Below, one piece after another: positions 5,080 through 7,416 of a DNA stretch of 7,416 bases; position 1 is the first letter of the stretch; each line of letters starts with the position of its first letter. The notes under the pieces are model-generated. The model saw nothing but the letters and a program-made list of their open reading frames with translations, was not told where the DNA came from and did no database searches. The translations under genes and the position numbers were made by a program. The DNA is from Butyrivibrio sp. (lineage in GTDB: Bacteria; Bacillota_A; Clostridia; Lachnospirales; Lachnospiraceae), in the NCBI RefSeq assembly GCF_024699075.1, contig NZ_JAILQF010000047.1:1-7416 (forward strand), in the 5' to 3' direction.

Positions 5080-7416
5080 TTACTCACCGCTATTGAAGAG
5101 TTCTTCAAGTACATCCTGATGTTCTTCAAGTACTTTAAGTACCCATACGCTCCAGTGTCTTGCGTCAGCTTCTTTATCACCAAATACATAGTCTTCCTGA
5201 CCATAATCGATAACGTCAAATCCAGGAGTTGACTTACTTGCGCCAGCTGTTCTGTAGCTTACTGCATCTGCAAGGCTGAAGGATACTGCTGAAGTATCAT
5301 CATAATTTACCCAGCTGCTGATATCTGTACCGGTTGCTTCAGTAGCATCACCGTTTTCTGTCTGAGTTTCAGCTGCTGCCTTAGTAATTTCAACAGCGCC
5401 GTCAACATATTCACCATACATTGTATCTACTGTAAGAGCAAGGGACTCACCAAGGATTTCTGAAGGTACATGTCCACCATCCCACTGCCATTCAATAGTT
5501 GCATCTACACCTGCTGACAGGAATGCAAGCTGAAGGTTAAGTGAGTTAAACATTGAGATATCACCTTCTGAAGCACCGCATACCATTCTGATCCATGTAG
5601 GGCTGTCTCCATCGCCTGTTCCAATATAGTTAAGAGGGTTATAAAGTTCAACAATTACATTGCCGTACTCATCGCCTTCATATACTTCTGCAACATCTGT
5701 CTGATAAGCTTCAAGCATTTCTTCATAGGTTGAATAGTTAGCTGAGTCTGTTCCGCTTCCTGCTGACTGAGTTGTACCAGCATCAGGTGTACCAACATCC
5801 ATTGTGTCACCAGCTGAGTTAGCTGCTACATCACTGTTAGCAAAGCTTCTGTCATCTGAAGACTCAGAATCTGTGCTCTCTGCATCAGTAGCATCTGCTG
5901 CTTCTCCAGGAGCACCTGAAGCATCACCGCCAGGGCCGCCTGTCATATCGCCCATATCACCGCCAGGGCCGCCTGCCATGTCACCCATGTCTCCGCCGGG
6001 AGCTCCGCCGCCAGGGCCACCCATTCCACCTTCGGATGAGCTGCTCTTAGCATATCTTCCTTCAATAAATGCTGTAGCCTTATCCTCAGATGTCATAGCA
6101 GCAACTTCTTCATCTGAAAGAGCATTGCCATCTTCGTCAAACCAAGTCCAGCCATCAGCATAATCAAGGTTATCAAGATACCACTGAAGGTTAGAGATAA
6201 ACTCTGCAAGATAGAAATCTACATATGTTCCGCCATAACCGTTAGTATCTGCATATTTTTCTTCATCATATTCGATATAAAGATCAATAGTGTCATCCAT
6301 GTCGCCATCGCCGTTGATATCAAGCTCAACATCAGCTTCATTTACTGACAGGTTCTGATCATTAATATATGTCATGTACTCCTCAGACAGATATTCAGCC
6401 ATCTGCTTCTGGAATGAGGTATTGAAGTCATAATCTGTATCCATATAATACTCAAAAGCCATAGCCATATCAGCTTCATAGAGTGATGTGATAGGAGAAT
6501 ATGCTACTGCACCCCAGGCTCCATCTGAAAGATCATACTCAACACCATCGATTGTAACAGTTGTATCATATGTACCATCTTCATTTACATATACACCAAC
6601 TGAACCAACTTCGATCTGATAATCGAAAAAGTCTGAGCTGTTAGATGTTGCAGCAAACATTGTTGCATGAGCTCCGCCGCCGCTTCCACCTGTTGATACC
6701 CAGTATTCTGTACTTCCGGGAAGATTTCCAAGGAGAATGTTGTACTTAACAAATCTTGTTGCTGCCTTCTGGTCTACAAGACATGAAGGAGCATCACCTG
6801 TATAGTACTCATTGCCATCTTCATCAGTAGCTGTATCATTCTTACCTCTGTTACCGCAGGATACGTTGATATATCCTTCAGAAGCATAGGTTGTAGCTGC
6901 TGTAGTATTAGTTGATGAGCTATATCCTGCTGCACCTGTATTTAAGATAACCGGTGCTGTAGAAGCTGTATATACCTGACCATTTGAACTTGTAACTTCT
7001 GCTTCATAGTCAATAACCAGCTGTCCGTGAACTTCTTCTGTATAATTGTCAGCTGTGATATCTTCTACGCCGTCTCCGTCTGTATCAATACCTTTGATGT
7101 AAGCTCCGGGTACACATACTGAAACGCCTTCTTCATCTTCGATCTCAGCATATGCAACTGCTGTTACGATACTCATGACCCATGCATCTGCATCAGCGTC
7201 ATATGTCCATGTTACTTCTTCGTTATTAGCAAGATTAAGAGCTTCTTCTATAGCTTCCCTTTCTTCTTCAGAAGTAGCTTCAAGTGATGATGTTGCAACT
7301 TCACTTGTTTCGGTTTCTGCTTCTGTAGTTTCTGCTACAGCTTCCGATGATGCCTCAGAATTGGCTGCATCTTCAGTAGTCTGAGCTGCTTCTGTTGTAG
7401 AATCAGTAGAAGTAGT
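5080..7416 (-). CDS. Secreted tannase/feruloyl-esterase-like alpha/beta hydrolase (5' end outside the window)
   Basis: The frame stays open to the right edge: 778 residues are visible and the N-terminus, presumably with a signal peptide, is missing. The Met at 7176 is internal. Before it, the frame encodes a Ser/Thr/Glu/Ala-rich acidic linker and the start of the folded domain (EEVTWTYDADADAWV). Counting from that Met, VSTGGSGGGAHATMF carries a GxSxGG nucleophile elbow with Ser165. Much later, GASEGDISMF (Asp539) and WDGGHVPSE (His569) fit the acid and base of a triad as in bacterial tannases and related esterases. Between them lie a helical lid-like region with a Ca-binding-like DINGDGDMDD loop and a disordered Gly/Met/Pro/Asp/Ser-rich insert (about residues 376-480). 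The likely role is hydrolysis of aromatic (galloyl or feruloyl) esters of plant material outside the cell; the substrate is unproven. Alpha/beta hydrolase is fairly sure, tannase-like moderately so. Confidence 0.75.
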   Translation of the reverse strand, partial: TTSTDSTTEAAQTTEDAANSEASSEAVAETTEAETETSEVATSSLEATSEEEREAIEEALNLANNEEVTWTYDADADAWVMSIVTAVAYAEIEDEEGVSVCVPGAYIKGIDTDGDGVEDITADNYTEEVHGQLVIDYEAEVTSSNGQVYTASTAPVILNTGAAGYSSSTNTTAATTYASEGYINVSCGNRGKNDTATDEDGNEYYTGDAPSCLVDQKAATRFVKYNILLGNLPGSTEYWVSTGGSGGGAHATMFAATSNSSDFFDYQIEVGSVGVYVNEDGTYDTTVTIDGVEYDLSDGAWGAVAYSPITSLYEADMAMAFEYYMDTDYDFNTSFQKQMAEYLSEEYMTYINDQNLSVNEADVELDINGDGDMDDTIDLYIEYDEEKYADTNGYGGTYVDFYLAEFISNLQWYLDNLDYADGWTWFDEDGNALSDEEVAAMTSEDKATAFIEGRYAKSSSSEGGMGGPGGGAPGGDMGDMAGGPGGDMGDMTGGPGGDASGAPGEAADATDAESTDSESSDDRSFANSDVAANSAGDTMDVGTPDAGTTQSAGSGTDSANYSTYEEMLEAYQTDVAEVYEGDEYGNVIVELYNPLNYIGTGDGDSPTWIRMVCGASEGDISMFNSLNLQLAFLSAGVDATIEWQWDGGHVPSEILGESLALTVDTMYGEYVDGAVEITKAAAETQTENGDATEATGTDISSWVNYDDTSAVSFSLADAVSYRTAGASKSTPGFDVIDYGQEDYVFGDKEADARHWSVWVLKVLEEHQDVLEELFNSGE
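5923..5988 (-). repeat. Two tandem 33-bp repeats in the esterase-like gene
   Basis: Units 5923-5955 and 5956-5988 differ at few positions and encode tandem copies of an 11-residue unit of the type GGPGGDMGDMx. They form the core of the disordered Gly/Met/Pro/Asp insert. The repeat is in frame and likely to vary in copy number by slippage. Confidence 0.8.

Noticed and set aside
5804..6163. A 119-codon Pro/Ser-rich plus-strand ORF
   Set aside because: It is the reverse shadow of the Gly/Asp/Met-rich insert of the minus-strand esterase-like gene, with no ribosome binding site or codon-usage support.

Overview
The window looks like chromosomal DNA of a Gram-positive anaerobe of the Lachnospiraceae type (Butyrivibrio or a relative). 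This is inferred from moderately AT-rich DNA, GGAGG-like ribosome binding sites, secreted proteins with long acidic Ser/Thr/Glu linkers, a stand-alone PilZ protein and a queA of Clostridia type. The species cannot be fixed from the sequence alone.

Layout from left to right. A minus-strand lipoprotein gene (7-1479) encodes a lipobox, an acidic linker and a probable right-handed beta-helix. A strong hairpin with a U-tract (1501-1543) lies just upstream of it. Next is a minus-strand PilZ-domain c-di-GMP receptor gene (start best placed at 1939), preceded by a leader with tiny ORFs and a plausible promoter. Positions 2087-2776 hold no convincing gene but form a 690-bp near-palindrome: two ~310-320 nt imperfect arms in inverted orientation around a central 63-nt hairpin. 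Its right edge touches the queA stop codon. queA (2777-3868, minus; queuosine pathway) follows. A divergent intergenic region carries a queA promoter and a near-consensus promoter for a plus-strand FRG-domain gene (4108-4914). A bidirectional terminator (4980-5017) separates that gene from a large minus-strand gene (5080 to beyond 7416). The large gene encodes a secreted or surface alpha/beta hydrolase resembling bacterial tannases and feruloyl esterases; its 5' end lies outside the window.

How the genes may work together. The lipoprotein and the esterase-like protein are both extracytoplasmic and share the acidic-linker style. The PilZ gene lies 94 bp upstream of the lipoprotein gene on the same strand, with the hairpin between them, so partial read-through could link a c-di-GMP receptor to a surface protein (inference). 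queA and the FRG gene are divergent and probably independent.

The most unusual object is the 2087-2776 element. Its two arms share perfect blocks of 32 and 34 nt. In at least two places they differ in sequence while each keeps its own small hairpin, in one case through three compensated base pairs. Indels break the reading frame between the arms. This points to a structured, non-coding, possibly mobile repeat, not a decayed gene. I do not recognise it as a named family.
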